From contig NZ_JRQQ01000010.1 of the NCBI RefSeq assembly GCF_001625325.1, forward strand, positions 113,491 to 177,490: a DNA stretch of 64,000 nt. Direction: 5' to 3'. The notes under the pieces are model-generated. The model made no database searches, was not told the origin of the DNA, and saw only the letters and a list, made by a program, of their open reading frames with translations. Origin of the DNA: Croceicoccus estronivorus (GTDB lineage Bacteria; Pseudomonadota; Alphaproteobacteria; Sphingomonadales; Sphingomonadaceae). A program made the translations under genes and the position numbers. Shown one piece after another: positions 8,491-18,377 of this stretch. The stretch's first letter is position 1, and the number at the start of each line of letters is the position of its first letter.

Positions 8491-9294
8491 ATGAAGCGCA
8501 CGCACCTGCCTCTCAACGCCCTGCGCGTATTCGACGCCGCGGCCCGGCATTTGTCGTTTACACGCGCGGCAGACGAACTGGCGGTGACGCCGGCGGCAGT
8601 CGGCCAACAAATTCGCGCACTTGAAGACGTTCTGGGCGTTGTTCTCTTTCGCCGCACCAGCAAGGGGCTCGAACTCACGGATGAAGCCATGGCCGGGCTC
8701 GATGCCTTGCGCGAGGGTTTCCTGCACTTCGAGGAATCGGTCCGGGCGATGCAGGCGGGCCAAGCCAGTCATCATTACACGATCGCTGTTCCGCGTGATT
8801 TCTTTGGCGCCTGGCTGGGTGAACGTCTTGCTGCCTTTCGTGCTGACAATCCCGATGTTCACTATGCGTTGGTGGATGGAGAGACGAGCGACTTTACCGA
8901 GGCGAATCTCGATCTTGCGGTGCGTTTGGCGGAAGGTCCGGGTGAGCTTGAGGGTATCGTACTCGGCAAGGCGGAGAAATTGCGGGTTGGGGCGGTCGGT
9001 CGATCTGGTGAGAAGGATTTGCCGCTGATCCACTGGCAGGGGCAGGGTGAGGGGGCGGAGGAAGATGTCGCACTGAGTGTTCCCGATGCCGGACAGGCCC
9101 TGGCTGCCGCAGCGGCAGGGCTTGGAGTGGCCGACGTGCCTGCGCTGCTGGCCGAAAAGTGGATTGCGGAGGGGCGCGTGGAGCCATTGGGAGAACCGGA
9201 GCCCTGCCGACGCGCTTATTGGCTGGTCGCGCCGATGCCGCAATGGAGACAAAAGAAGGTCAAGGCTCTGGTTGAGCGTTTGACCGCGGGATAA
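8491..9294 (+). CDS. LysR family transcriptional regulator (GcvA-like)
   Basis: The 267-residue product starts with LPLNALRVFDAAARHLSFTR and AADELAVTPAAVGQQIRALE, the winged helix-turn-helix of LysR regulators in its GcvA-like form. A shortened substrate-binding domain follows (about residues 90-265). The usual LysR length is about 300. No divergent target gene is visible: the upstream neighbour apaG is on the same strand. Ligand and targets are unknown. Confidence 0.85.
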   Translation: MKRTHLPLNALRVFDAAARHLSFTRAADELAVTPAAVGQQIRALEDVLGVVLFRRTSKGLELTDEAMAGLDALREGFLHFEESVRAMQAGQASHHYTIAVPRDFFGAWLGERLAAFRADNPDVHYALVDGETSDFTEANLDLAVRLAEGPGELEGIVLGKAEKLRVGAVGRSGEKDLPLIHWQGQGEGAEEDVALSVPDAGQALAAAAAGLGVADVPALLAEKWIAEGRVEPLGEPEPCRRAYWLVAPMPQWRQKKVKALVERLTAG

Positions 9295-9428
9295 GCGTTT
9301 CAGGCCTTACGAGGCGTTCGCCGCAAAAATTGACTTCAGTCTGTGTTGCCTCGGAGGAGGAGCTGCTCATCCAGCGTTAAGCCTGGATGGATAGACTTCG
9401 GGTTTCTGGCAAATGAGGAGGATGATCG

Positions 9429-10061
9429 ATGCGAAAGCTTCGTACAGCCCTTATCGCGGGTGTGCTCACAGTTGCGGCGGCAGGTGCAGCGGTGGCCGCG
9501 TCCGAGCATGTTCACGTGATGAAAGTCGACTTGCCCGATGGCGGGGTGGCGCGCATTCACTACACTGGTGATGTGGCGCCCAAGGTGGAATTCGTGCCGG
9601 CGAAGGCAGGTGTACCGGCCTTTGCCTTGCCAGTGGCCTTCAGCAGCCTCGACGATGAGGCTTTTTTTGCGCCGTTCGCCCGAATGGACCAGATCATGGC
9701 GCAAATGGAGCAGCGACACCGCGCGATGATGCAAATGGTGGCGCAGATGGATTCGCAGGCAAGCAAGGCCCGGGGCAAAGCTGCGGCCAATGGAACTGCG
9801 CCGGTTGGGTTCGTGACGACAGGGACTTTGCCTGCCGGAACGACCATGCATTACAGCTTTTATTCGTCGACCAATGGCAAGAACGGCTGCACGCAGACAG
9901 TGGAATGGCGTTCTGATGGTTCATCCAAGCAACCGCAGGTAACGCGGGCCAGCAGCGGCGATTGCGACAGTGTGAAACCTTCGACCACACCGAAACCTGC
10001 CGCAGCGGCAAAGCCGATGGGCAAGGACGATACCCGGAAATTGCCAGGTAATTCCACCTGA
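9429..10061 (+). CDS. Hypothetical exported protein
   Basis: The 210-residue product has a signal peptide (MRKLRTALIAGVLTVAAAGA, cleavage near AVAA-S). A Met/Gln-rich helix lies around residues 85-120 (MDQIMAQMEQRHRAMMQMVA) and a Pro/Ala/Lys-rich tail follows residue 180. Two cysteines (NGCTQ and GDCDS) could form a disulfide in the periplasm. GAGGAGGAT lies just before the ATG. I do not recognise a family. A strong terminator follows. Confidence 0.7.
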   Translation: MRKLRTALIAGVLTVAAAGAAVAASEHVHVMKVDLPDGGVARIHYTGDVAPKVEFVPAKAGVPAFALPVAFSSLDDEAFFAPFARMDQIMAQMEQRHRAMMQMVAQMDSQASKARGKAAANGTAPVGFVTTGTLPAGTTMHYSFYSSTNGKNGCTQTVEWRSDGSSKQPQVTRASSGDCDSVKPSTTPKPAAAAKPMGKDDTRKLPGNST

Positions 10062-10070
10062 CGTCCAATG

Positions 10071-10119
10071 AAACAGCCAGGCTCCGTCCACAATGTTCGC
10101 GCACGGAGCCTGGCTGTTT
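10071..10119. terminator. Long-stem bidirectional terminator
   Basis: A perfect 17-bp inverted repeat: AAACAGCCAGGCTCCGT (10071-10087) and ACGGAGCCTGGCTGTTT (10103-10119), 15-base loop. Each strand ends its stem in TTT, as expected between the converging genes at 9429-10061 and 10181-10378. Confidence 0.8.
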
Positions 10120-10180
10120 GGCACTCTATCCCGATGCGGGTTCCCGGATCAGGTCTGCTCGGCTGAATGCGGGATCCGGG

Positions 10181-10378
10181 TCAGAAACCGGACCAGTCGT
10201 AAGCCTTGCCTGGATCCTGTTGAATCACACGCATTGCCTGGGTCATGTAGCGATCCGCTCTTCGCCGGTGCCGGCCCTCTTCCCGGGCTGTCGTGGCACC
10301 AAGCGCCATGAGCACCTCCTCACGCGCGTGTTTGAGGCATAGCGGAACGTCCGTTGGTGTAAGCGGTTGCGTCTGCAT
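10181..10378 (-). CDS. Hypothetical small protein
   Basis: A 65-residue soluble protein, MQTQPLTPTDVPLCLKHARE at the start, rich in Ala/Arg helices (ADRYMTQAMRVIQQDP) and ending in DWSGF. GAGAGGAC is placed just ahead of the ATG, and the gene ends close to the bidirectional terminator at 10071-10119, which supports expression. No known family recognised. Overlapping plus-strand frames have no ribosome binding site of this quality. Confidence 0.55.
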   Translation of the reverse strand: MQTQPLTPTDVPLCLKHAREEVLMALGATTAREEGRHRRRADRYMTQAMRVIQQDPGKAYDWSGF

Positions 10379-10573
10379 GTCCGTCCTCTCAATCGAGGAG
10401 GGGGCCGGCTGCCGGTTGCGGGCCGGATTGCCGGTATTCCCGCCTCATTTCATGATGGCCACGCCGTTCTGGCAAAGTTTCGGCCATTGATGGTGTATTT
10501 GTATCACCTGCCCGCGAGTCGCCGCAAATACGGTGATCACGCCCGGACTGAAACAAAGGGCGGGCCACCGCTC

Positions 10574-10930
10574 TTAAGCGCGAGCTGTTCGTTGTGTCTG
10601 AGTGGAAAGGGGATCTGTCCGGCAATGGCGGATCAAATTTTCCAATGTATTCGGGTGCAACGATTGATCGAAGCGCAAGCCTGCCAAACCGTCATGAGCC
10701 CAGCGCACAGCGCCCGTTATTGGATCGAATCCGTCGATTTCCAAGGTGACGAGTTGACCGGTCTCGAATTCCACGGACTGCCCGAGATTGCTGATCCGGC
10801 AGCCCTGCAAGGACAGTTCGATCAACAGCCCGCTGATGGCATTGCAGTCGGATCGGGATAGGCTCACCATCCGGCGAACGGCGAACCGTTTGTGCGCGCG
10901 GATGTACAATACCGTCATTTGCCCTCCCAT
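10574..10930 (-). CDS. PilZ domain protein
   Basis: A 118-residue single-domain protein. It has RAHKRFAVRRM near the N-terminus and GCRISNLG and GAVRWAHDGLAGLRF further on, which fit the PilZ pattern (RxxxR, then a D/NxSxxG-like turn). PilZ domains usually bind cyclic di-GMP. Here the second motif reads ELSLQGCRISN, a degenerate form, so binding is uncertain. ATG 10930 or ATG 10918 (after GGGAGGG) may be the start. The GGDEF-EAL protein at 44902-46836 shows c-di-GMP signalling exists in the organism. Confidence 0.8.
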   Translation of the reverse strand: MGGQMTVLYIRAHKRFAVRRMVSLSRSDCNAISGLLIELSLQGCRISNLGQSVEFETGQLVTLEIDGFDPITGAVRWAHDGLAGLRFDQSLHPNTLENLIRHCRTDPLSTQTQRTARA

Positions 10931-11097
10931 CGTGGGAAATATCTCCGAAACTGTGTCTAACCTTATTTTCTTAAGTCTTTCCTGACCGCGGCGATGCCAA
11001 TTGGTTTTTGTCATTGTACCTTCCCACGCAGCTGGCGCATGGTGAGAGTGGTTGGATCCCGTCGCATGTCGGGTTTGCGCAACGATGGAGATCAATG

Positions 11098-11442
11098 ATG
11101 AAACAACCGCTGGCGTTACTTGCTCTTGTCCTCGTCGGTTCATCCCTTGCCGGATGTGTGGCTGGTGGACCTGGACACGGTTTGGCGGGTGAACGCCACC
11201 ATCCTTACGAAGGCTGGTACGACGACTATTACGGCCCGATCTATGATGGCTACTGGAGCGAGGACGGTTCCTTCTATTTCCGCGTTGATGGCCGCGATGC
11301 GCATTATCGCCGTGACGAACAGCAGCATTTCCGGCGTGGGGATCAACCGGAGGATCCTCGTTTCCATCGCCTCCAGGCAGCGAAACGGGCGGTGCCTCAT
11401 GATGCAAGAATGCCCAATTCCCCGGGCGATGACCGCAAATAG
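11098..11442 (+). CDS. Small tyrosine/histidine-rich lipoprotein
   Basis: A 114-residue product with a clear lipoprotein signal: MKQPLALLALVLVGSSLAGC, lipobox LAGC with Cys20. The mature part is rich in Tyr, Asp, His and Arg (YEGWYDDYYGPIYDGYWSED), followed by a charged tail. GGAG is at 11087-11090. An ATG directly before (11095) is equally usable. No family recognised. It is divergent from the PilZ gene and is followed by an inverted repeat. Confidence 0.7.
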   Translation: MKQPLALLALVLVGSSLAGCVAGGPGHGLAGERHHPYEGWYDDYYGPIYDGYWSEDGSFYFRVDGRDAHYRRDEQQHFRRGDQPEDPRFHRLQAAKRAVPHDARMPNSPGDDRK

Positions 11443-11471
11443 CGGGGCGATTCCGCTCGGAGCATTACGAA

Positions 11472-11500
11472 AGAAGGCGGCCGAGGGCAGGCCGCCTTCT
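11472..11500. terminator. Inverted repeat after small lipoprotein gene
   Basis: AGAAGGCGGCC (11472-11482) pairs with GGCCGCCTTCT (11490-11500), an 11-bp stem with a 7-base loop. There is no clear T run, so termination strength is uncertain. Confidence 0.55.
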
Positions 11501-11708
11501 CCGGACTTTGCCGATATAATGAAGGGGATGGCTCAACCCTTTCCGGCGTGTCCTTCGGGGATGGCTCTGAGTGAACATCCTCTCCTCCAGAGCAGCATCC
11601 TTGAACAAAACATGCGAAAGTACGCTGGGTTCCCGGTTGTTCTTGAACCTGCGAGGACCAAACCGTACAAGTGCGTTCGTTTTCTGGGGAGAGGGACGGG
11701 ACAGCTCC

Positions 11709-13337
11709 ATGTCTATCGATTTTGTTGTCGTCGGCTCAGGTGCGGGTGGGCTGGCCGGAGCGATCGCTGCAAAGCTCAACGGCCTCAACCCGATTATAAT
11801 TGAAAAGTCGGCCGTATGGGGCGGCACCAGTGCGCTTTCCGGCGGCGGAGTTTGGATTCCCAACAACCCGTTGATGCAGCGTGAAGGCATTGCGGATTCG
11901 GAAGAACAGGGGCTGGCCTATTTCGACGCCGTGATAGGGGACGTCGGGCCTGCGAGCAGCCCCGAACGGCGCCAGGCATACCTCAGGGTAGGGCCGGAAA
12001 TGGTAGTTGGTCTGGAAGAACAGGGTTTCGAGTGGTGTCGTGCGCCGCGCTATCCCGATTACTATCAGGATCAGCCCGGGGCTCACATCGGCCGCACGCT
12101 GGAAGCGACGAACTTCGATGCGAAGCGGCTTGGTTCGTGGCTAAAGACAATGCGCCGTGCCGGTTTGCCTGCGATTGCAGTCAACACTGACGTCGCCCCG
12201 CAGATTCCAACGTCCTTTCGCTCGCTCAAGTCATTGGGCGGTGTACTGGGTGTCGTTGGCCGGACGCTGGCTTTTCGATTGAGAGGGCAAGTTCCCCTGT
12301 CGATGGGCGAGACGTTGGTGGGCCAACTGATGGCCATAGTTCAGAAACTGGAGATCCCGGTCCGGCTCGAAACGCCCTTGCGTTCGCTGGTGCAGGATGC
12401 GGAAGGCCGGGTGACTGGCGCTATCGTCGGGCGTGACGACGCAAGGGAGGAAATCCCTGCGCCGCGAGGGGTGCTGCTGGCGGCTGGCGGATTTGCAAAG
12501 GATGCCGCGTTTCGCGAACCGTATCAGGGCGTGACGGGCGAATGGAGTCCGGCCAGCCCGGACGATACTGGCGATGCGCACAAGATCGGCGCTGCCATTG
12601 GTGCTGAACTGGCACTAATGGATGCGGCCACCTGGTATCCGGTTTCGATCATGCCCAATGGCAGGATCAACGTGGGCATTTGGGAACGGACCCTGCCGGG
12701 TGCGATAATCGTCGACCAGTCGGGAAGGCGCTACACCAACGAGGCGGCGTCCTACGTCGATGCCGGCCGCGCAATGCTGGAGCGGGATAAGGAAGTTCCG
12801 GCAGTTCCCAGTTGGCTCGTTTTCGACAGCCGCAATCGTAACCGCTATTTCTTCGGACACATTCCTCCTCGCTTGACGAAGCCGCTGGTCAAGAGCGGTT
12901 TTTTCGTGCGGGGGCGGACTTTGGAAGAACTGGCTGGGAAGTGCCGGATCGATCCTGCCGGGCTCATGAGCACTGTCGAGCGGGTCAACACGATGGCGGC
13001 AAACGGTGTGGATGAGGATTTTAACCGGGGGGAAAGCGTTTACGATCAATATTACGGCGATCCGACCCACAAGCCGAACCCGTCCTTCGGGGCAATCGAC
13101 AAGGCACCATTTTACGCGGTGCGTTTCTGGCCGGGTGATCTCAGCACCAAGGGTGGGCTGATGGCTGACGAACACGCGCGCGTACTTCACGAGGATGGAA
13201 GCGTTATCGAAGGGCTCTATGTGACGGGCAACAGTGCCGCTCCGGTCATGGGGCGGACTTACCCAGGTGCGGGTGCGACCATCGGCCCTTCTATGGTTTT
13301 CGCCTGGATTGCCGCGCGAAGTGCCGCCCGAATGTGA
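11709..13337 (+). CDS. FAD-dependent oxidoreductase, 3-ketosteroid dehydrogenase-like
   Basis: The 542-residue flavoprotein begins with the FAD dinucleotide motif VVVGSGAGGLAGAIAA and has WGGTSALSGGGVWIPNNP, typical of the FAD_binding_2 family that includes 3-ketosteroid delta-1-dehydrogenase and fumarate reductase flavoproteins. The C-terminus has STKGGLMADEHARVL and GRTYPGAGATIGPSMVFA, also family features. Substrate is not determinable; a steroid or other cyclic ketone is a guess from the family. ATG at 11709 starts right before the FAD motif; the longer open frame back to 11571 is unlikely. No catabolic partner gene adjoins it. Confidence 0.85.
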   Translation: MSIDFVVVGSGAGGLAGAIAAKLNGLNPIIIEKSAVWGGTSALSGGGVWIPNNPLMQREGIADSEEQGLAYFDAVIGDVGPASSPERRQAYLRVGPEMVVGLEEQGFEWCRAPRYPDYYQDQPGAHIGRTLEATNFDAKRLGSWLKTMRRAGLPAIAVNTDVAPQIPTSFRSLKSLGGVLGVVGRTLAFRLRGQVPLSMGETLVGQLMAIVQKLEIPVRLETPLRSLVQDAEGRVTGAIVGRDDAREEIPAPRGVLLAAGGFAKDAAFREPYQGVTGEWSPASPDDTGDAHKIGAAIGAELALMDAATWYPVSIMPNGRINVGIWERTLPGAIIVDQSGRRYTNEAASYVDAGRAMLERDKEVPAVPSWLVFDSRNRNRYFFGHIPPRLTKPLVKSGFFVRGRTLEELAGKCRIDPAGLMSTVERVNTMAANGVDEDFNRGESVYDQYYGDPTHKPNPSFGAIDKAPFYAVRFWPGDLSTKGGLMADEHARVLHEDGSVIEGLYVTGNSAAPVMGRTYPGAGATIGPSMVFAWIAARSAARM

Positions 13338-13440
13338 AGAGGGGCAAGCAAGGGTTGGGGCAGGCAAAGGAAGCTAACCGATCCTTGACCGAAAGCCTCC
13401 ATTCCCCTAATGGCGCGCACAACTTGGAGGCGGACATTTC

Positions 13441-13513
13441 GCCTTCAGGCAATAGAGCTGAACATTGCCGGTAATGTCCTGAGGGCCTTGGGCGTTGAGC
13501 CTGAAGGCTTTTT
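13441..13513 (+). promoter_or_regulatory. Structured leader with terminator-like end upstream of rpsL
   Basis: GCCTTCAGGC (13441-13450) and GCCTGAAGGC (13499-13508) are perfect 10-base complements followed by TTTTT. The 48-base interior holds a smaller hairpin (ACATT/AATGT near 13471-13486). The element lies 190 bases before rpsL, in a 368-base stretch (13338-13705) with no other gene that I can see. It could be an attenuator, the end of a short RNA, or the terminator of the upstream flavoprotein transcript. Confidence 0.45.
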
Positions 13514-13705
13514 CTATTGGACGGAAGTTTCTTCCGCCTTGGGGCAGCCGTCAAAGTAACCCGGCGATCAGGTCGGGTGGAGCGATTCGGTTCGTGAGGT
13601 TCCAGAGTGCCGGGGCATATGCATCAGCTATGCGGGCGGCGGGAGGAACCCGCGTTCTTTTCCTTCACCTTGCCAGTATTGCTATGAACCAGGTGAAGGT
13701 ATTCA

Positions 13706-14077
13706 ATGCCGACGATCAACCAGCTGGTCCGCAAGGGCCGCGTTCCGCAGAAGGCCAAGAGCAAGGTCCCTGCGATGGAGCAGAACCCGCAGAAGCGTGG
13801 CGTCTGCACCCGCGTCTACACCACGACGCCGAAGAAGCCGAACTCCGCTCTGCGCAAGGTGGCCAAGGTTCGCCTGACCAACCAGCGTGAAGTCATTTCC
13901 TACATTCCTGGTGAAGGCCACAACCTGCAGGAACACTCGGTTGTGCTGATCCGCGGCGGCCGTGTGCGCGACCTTCCCGGTGTGCGCTATCACGTCCTGC
14001 GCGGCGTACTCGATACGCAGGGTGTGAAGGATCGCAAGCAGAGCCGTTCGAAGTACGGCGCCAAGCGTCCGAAGTAA
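13706..14077 (+). CDS. rpsL: 30S ribosomal protein uS12
   Basis: A 123-residue protein of the decoding centre. It has the invariant segments [51 protein letters not shown] and DLPGVRYHV. The lysines in KKPNSAL and the PG after it are the usual sites of streptomycin resistance; the wild-type residues are present. First gene of the str operon, followed by rpsG after 171 bases. Confidence 0.98.
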   Translation: MPTINQLVRKGRVPQKAKSKVPAMEQNPQKRGVCTRVYTTTPKKPNSALRKVAKVRLTNQREVISYIPGEGHNLQEHSVVLIRGGRVRDLPGVRYHVLRGVLDTQGVKDRKQSRSKYGAKRPK

Positions 14078-14248
14078 GGCGACGTCCTGCGCTTTGAATC
14101 ATCGTCCCCATAAGTCGGGAAATGCGTGATTTTCAGTTGCAGGGGTTGTGTTGATTTACTGAGGCCTGATCCGGACATCGCAAAATACCCTGAAGCTGTT
14201 TCAGGATTGCGGCACGGGTGGAGGTCTCCGAAAGAAGGAATTCTAACG

Positions 14249-14719
14249 ATGTCACGTCGTCGTCGTCCCGAAAAGCGGGTAATCCTGCCCGATCCCAAGT
14301 TTGGTGATCAGGTGCTGTCGAAGTTCATGAACAACCTCATGCTGGACGGTAAGAAGTCCACTGCGGAACGCATAGTCTATGGCGCGCTGGAAACGGTGGA
14401 AGCCAAGGCCAAATCCGATCCGATCCAGTTGTTTCATGACGCGCTGAACAATGTGAAGCCGCAGATCGAAGTTCGCAGCCGCCGTGTCGGTGGTGCGACC
14501 TACCAGGTGCCGGTCGAGGTTCGTCCTGAACGTGCCCAGGCTCTTGCGATCCGCTGGCTCATCTCGGCCGCACGCGGCCGTGCGGAAACGACCATGGCTG
14601 CCCGGTTGTCGGGAGAGCTGATGGATGCGGCGAACAATCGCGGCAACGCGGTCAAGAAGCGGGAAGATACGCACCGCATGGCCGACGCCAACCGTGCGTT
14701 CAGCCACTATCGCTGGTAA
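14249..14719 (+). CDS. rpsG: 30S ribosomal protein uS7
   Basis: A 156-residue assembly-initiating protein of the 30S head. It starts [20 protein letters not shown] and contains [31 protein letters not shown] and the C-terminal [23 protein letters not shown] at 14249 follows AAGAAGGAA; the frame is open upstream to 14126 but the family starts at MSRR. Part of the str operon between rpsL and fusA. Confidence 0.98.
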   Translation: MSRRRRPEKRVILPDPKFGDQVLSKFMNNLMLDGKKSTAERIVYGALETVEAKAKSDPIQLFHDALNNVKPQIEVRSRRVGGATYQVPVEVRPERAQALAIRWLISAARGRAETTMAARLSGELMDAANNRGNAVKKREDTHRMADANRAFSHYRW

Positions 14720-14836
14720 TTGACGCCGGCGGAGGGCGCACGCGTGCGTGCGTCTTTTGCCGGTCATATTCGTTACTATATGGGGCACGGGCCGCCCAAA
14801 GCGGCCCAATCTCCGAAAGGCCTTAAGGAACTCATC

Positions 14837-16930
14837 ATGGCACGCAGCCATCCGATCGAACGCTACCGCAATATCGGTATCATGGCGCACATTGACGCCG
14901 GCAAAACCACAACCACCGAACGGATCCTTTACTACACCGGCAAGTCCTACAAGATCGGCGAAGTCCATGACGGCGCCGCGACAATGGACTGGATGGAGCA
15001 GGAACAGGAACGCGGTATCACCATCACTTCGGCCGCGACCACGACCTTCTGGCAGGCCGAGGACGGGCAGGGCCCCGAACATCGCGTCAACATCATCGAC
15101 ACCCCGGGCCACGTGGACTTCACTATTGAAGTGGAACGTTCGCTGCGCGTGCTCGATGGCGCGGTTGCTGTGTTCGATGGCGTCGCAGGCGTCGAACCGC
15201 AGTCCGAAACCGTTTGGCGTCAGGCGGACAAGTACGGCGTGCCTCGCATGTGCTTTATCAACAAGCTGGATCGCACCGGTGCCGACTTCTACTATTGCGT
15301 TCAGTCGATCATTGATCGTCTCGGTGCGGTTCCTTTGGTGCTTTATCTGCCGATTGGTGCGGAAAGCGACCTCAAGGGCGTTGTCGACCTCGTCAACAAT
15401 CGCGGTATCGTGTGGCAGGATGAATCGCTCGGCGCGAAATTCGACTATGTCGATATTCCGGCTGATCTTGCCGACAAAGCTGCCGAATATCGGGAAAGGC
15501 TGATTGAAACCGTCGTCGAACAGGACGACGAGGTGATGGAAGCTTATCTCGAAGGCAATGAACCCGATGCCGCAACGCTGAAGAAGCTGATCCGCAAGGG
15601 TACGCTTGATCGTGCGTTCGTACCGGTCGTTTGCGGCTCGGCCTTCAAGAACAAGGGCGTGCAGCCGTTGCTCGATGCCGTGGTCGATTACATGCCGTCG
15701 CCGATTGACGTTCCGGCGATCAAGGGCGTGCTGCCTGACAGCGACGAAGAGGACAGCCGTCCGTCTTCCGACGACGCACCTTTCGCGGCGCTGGCGTTCA
15801 AGATCATGAACGACCCGTTCGTGGGCTCGCTTACCTTCACACGTATCTATTCGGGCAAGCTCGCCAAGGGCTCGGTTCTGAACTCGGTGAAGGACAAGAA
15901 AGAGAAGATCGGCCGCATGCTGCTGATGCACTCCAACAACCGTGAAGACATCGATGAAGCCTTCGCTGGCGATATCGTTGCCATCGCAGGTCTGAAGGAA
16001 ACCACGACCGGCGACACGTTGTGCGATGCATCGAAGCCGATCATCCTCGAACGGATGGAATTCCCCGACCCGGTCATCGAATTGTCGGTAGAACCGAAGA
16101 CCAAGGCCGACCAGGAGAAGATGGGCGTTGCGCTCAATCGTCTTGCGGCAGAAGATCCGTCCTTCCGCGTTTCGACTGACCATGAATCGGGTCAGACGAT
16201 CATCAAGGGCATGGGCGAACTTCACCTCGACATTCTGGTCGATCGCATGAAGCGAGAATTCAAGGTCGAAGCCAATGTCGGCGCGCCGCAGGTGGCCTAT
16301 CGTGAATCGCTCGCCAAGGAAGTTGAAGTCGATTACACCCACAAGAAGCAGTCGGGTGGTTCGGGTCAATTCGGTCGCGTCAAGGTTGTCGTGACACCTG
16401 GCGAACGTGGTCAGGGCGTCAATTTCGTCGATGAAATCAAGGGGGGCAACATCCCTCGGGAGTTCATCCCGGCGATTGAGAAGGGCATGCGTGAACAGGC
16501 CGAAAGCGGTCATCTCGTGGGCTTCCCGATCATCGATTTCGACATCAAGCTTGTCGATGGTGCTTACCACGACGTCGACTCGTCGGCGATTGCGTTCGAA
16601 ATTGCCGGTCGCGGCGCCATGCGCGAAGTGGCCAGCAAGGCAGGCATCAAGCTGCTGGAACCGATCATGAAGGTGGAAGTCGTGACTCCCGAGGATTACC
16701 TTGGCGACGTTATCGGCGATCTCAACTCGCGCCGTGGCCAGATCCAGGGTACGGACAGCCGGGGCAACGCCCAGGTCGTCGAGGCCAATGTGCCTCTCGC
16801 GAACATGTTCGGCTACGTGAACGAGCTGCGTTCCTTCACTCAGGGACGCGCCCAGTACACGATGCAGTTCTCCCATTATGACGAAGTGCCGGCAAATGTC
16901 GCTGCTGAGGTCAAGGAGAAGCTTGCCTAA
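14837..16930 (+). CDS. fusA: Elongation factor G
   Basis: The translocase GTPase of translation; 697 residues. G-domain motifs are present: [12 protein letters not shown] (G1), RGITITSA (G2), DTPGHVDFT (G3) and NKLDRTGAD (G4). Later domains show [15 protein letters not shown] and [13 protein letters not shown] at 14837 is preceded by AAGGAA. The same frame is open back to the rpsG stop but those residues are not EF-G. A long open frame on the opposite strand is a codon-bias shadow. Confidence 0.98.
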   Translation: MARSHPIERYRNIGIMAHIDAGKTTTTERILYYTGKSYKIGEVHDGAATMDWMEQEQERGITITSAATTTFWQAEDGQGPEHRVNIIDTPGHVDFTIEVERSLRVLDGAVAVFDGVAGVEPQSETVWRQADKYGVPRMCFINKLDRTGADFYYCVQSIIDRLGAVPLVLYLPIGAESDLKGVVDLVNNRGIVWQDESLGAKFDYVDIPADLADKAAEYRERLIETVVEQDDEVMEAYLEGNEPDAATLKKLIRKGTLDRAFVPVVCGSAFKNKGVQPLLDAVVDYMPSPIDVPAIKGVLPDSDEEDSRPSSDDAPFAALAFKIMNDPFVGSLTFTRIYSGKLAKGSVLNSVKDKKEKIGRMLLMHSNNREDIDEAFAGDIVAIAGLKETTTGDTLCDASKPIILERMEFPDPVIELSVEPKTKADQEKMGVALNRLAAEDPSFRVSTDHESGQTIIKGMGELHLDILVDRMKREFKVEANVGAPQVAYRESLAKEVEVDYTHKKQSGGSGQFGRVKVVVTPGERGQGVNFVDEIKGGNIPREFIPAIEKGMREQAESGHLVGFPIIDFDIKLVDGAYHDVDSSAIAFEIAGRGAMREVASKAGIKLLEPIMKVEVVTPEDYLGDVIGDLNSRRGQIQGTDSRGNAQVVEANVPLANMFGYVNELRSFTQGRAQYTMQFSHYDEVPANVAAEVKEKLA

Positions 16931-16949
16931 AGGCGAGTGAGCGTCTAGG

Positions 16950-16980
16950 GGCGGCGCCTGATTCAGCGGGTGCCGCCTTT
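16950..16980 (+). terminator. Hairpin between fusA and tuf
   Basis: GGCGGC (16950-16955) pairs with GCCGCC (16972-16977), followed by TTT. The stem is short and the tail weak, so it is more likely a partial attenuator than a full stop. Confidence 0.35.
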
Positions 16981-17024
16981 CTCCCGTGAAAATCTGAGTT
17001 CTTAGGAATAGAGGTTAAGAGACA

Positions 17025-18200
17025 ATGGCGAAGGAAAAATTTGAGCGGAACAAGCCGCACTGCAACATCGGCACCATCGGTCACGTCGACCACGGCAAGA
17101 CCACGCTGACAGCGGCTATCACCAAGGTTCTGGGCGCTCCCGTCGATTTCGCAAACATCGATAAGGCTCCCGAAGAACGTGAACGCGGCATCACCATTTC
17201 GACGGCTCACGTTGAATATGAAACTGACGCGCGCCACTATGCGCACGTCGACTGCCCGGGCCACGCTGACTATGTGAAGAACATGATCACCGGCGCTGCG
17301 CAGATGGATGGCGCAATTCTGGTTGTGAACGCTGCTGACGGCCCGATGCCGCAGACTCGCGAACACATCCTGCTCGCCCGTCAGGTGGGTGTGCCGGCTC
17401 TGGTCGTCTACATGAACAAGGTTGATCAGGTCGACGACGAGGAAATCCTCGAGCTGGTCGAACTGGAAGTTCGTGAACTGCTTTCCAGCTATGACTTCCC
17501 GGGTGACGATATTCCGATCATCAAGGGTTCGGCTCTGGCAGCTCTCGAAGGTCGTGACGACGAAATCGGCAAGAACTCGATCCTCGAACTCATGAAGGCT
17601 GTGGATGAATACATCCCGCAGCCGGATCGTCCGGTCGACAAGCCGTTCCTGATGCCGATCGAAGACGTGTTCTCGATTTCGGGTCGTGGTACGGTTGTGA
17701 CTGGCCGCGTCGAAACCGGTGTTGTGAATGTTGGCGACGAAGTTGAAATCGTCGGCATCAAGGACACGCAGAAGACGACGGTTACCGGCGTTGAAATGTT
17801 CCGCAAGCTGCTGGATCGTGGTGAAGCCGGTGACAACATCGGTGCGCTGATCCGTGGTATCAGCCGTGAAGACGTTGAGCGTGGCCAGGTTCTCGCGAAG
17901 CCGGGTTCGGTTACGCCGCACACTGAATTCGATGCGGAAGTCTACGTGCTGTCGAAGGACGAAGGCGGCCGTCATACGCCATTCTTCGCCAACTATCGTC
18001 CGCAGTTCTACTTCCGTACGACTGACGTGACCGGTGAAGTTATCCTCCCCGAGGGTACAGAAATGGTCATGCCGGGCGACAACGTCACGATCGCCGTGAA
18101 ATTGATTGCTCCGATCGCAATGGATGAAGGTCTTCGTTTCGCTATCCGCGAAGGTGGCCGCACCGTTGGTTCGGGGGTTGTCAGCAAGATCACGAAGTAA
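17025..18200 (+). CDS. tuf: Elongation factor Tu
   Basis: Delivers aminoacyl-tRNA to the ribosome; 391 residues. Motifs: [11 protein letters not shown] (G1), RGITIS (G2), [12 protein letters not shown] (G3), [10 protein letters not shown] (G4), GSALAAL (G5). It is a few residues shorter than the 393-397 of many EF-Tu proteins because the segment after AAITKVLG is short, as in sphingomonads. Fourth gene of the str operon. A second tuf copy, common in proteobacteria, is not in this window. Confidence 0.98.
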   Translation: MAKEKFERNKPHCNIGTIGHVDHGKTTLTAAITKVLGAPVDFANIDKAPEERERGITISTAHVEYETDARHYAHVDCPGHADYVKNMITGAAQMDGAILVVNAADGPMPQTREHILLARQVGVPALVVYMNKVDQVDDEEILELVELEVRELLSSYDFPGDDIPIIKGSALAALEGRDDEIGKNSILELMKAVDEYIPQPDRPVDKPFLMPIEDVFSISGRGTVVTGRVETGVVNVGDEVEIVGIKDTQKTTVTGVEMFRKLLDRGEAGDNIGALIRGISREDVERGQVLAKPGSVTPHTEFDAEVYVLSKDEGGRHTPFFANYRPQFYFRTTDVTGEVILPEGTEMVMPGDNVTIAVKLIAPIAMDEGLRFAIREGGRTVGSGVVSKITK

Positions 18201-18257
18201 TATAGGCAGCCGCGCTGGCCGGGTCTTTCGAGATTCGGTCGGCCGGAATTTCAAGGG

Positions 18258-18320
18258 GGCCGCCCCTTCCCGGAGCACTCCTCAGGAGATCCGGTGAGGC
18301 GGGGCGGTCTTCTTTATTTA
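18258..18320 (+). terminator. Terminator or attenuator between tuf and rpsJ
   Basis: GGCCGCCCC (18258-18266) pairs with GGGGCGGTC (18301-18309) with one G-U, followed by TTCTTTATTT. The interior contains a second hairpin (CTCC/GGAG). It separates the str operon from the S10 operon by position, but lies only 57 bases before rpsJ, so it may act as an attenuator of the S10 operon. Confidence 0.55.
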
Positions 18321-18377
18321 TGAAGGCATCTGGCTTTGGCGGTTGCCTTTTTGGCTCTTTCGCATCGGTAAGTGGAC

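Noticed and set aside
13338..13705. Possible tRNA or 6S RNA upstream of rpsL
   Set aside because: No cloverleaf, no CCA-adjacent acceptor stem and no 6S-like long bulged helix could be made; only the terminator-ended inverted repeat is supported.
14252..16876. 874-codon open frame on the minus strand opposite rpsG and fusA
   Set aside because: It is the antisense shadow of the high-GC codon bias of fusA. The fusA product has all EF-G motifs, and this frame has no family features.
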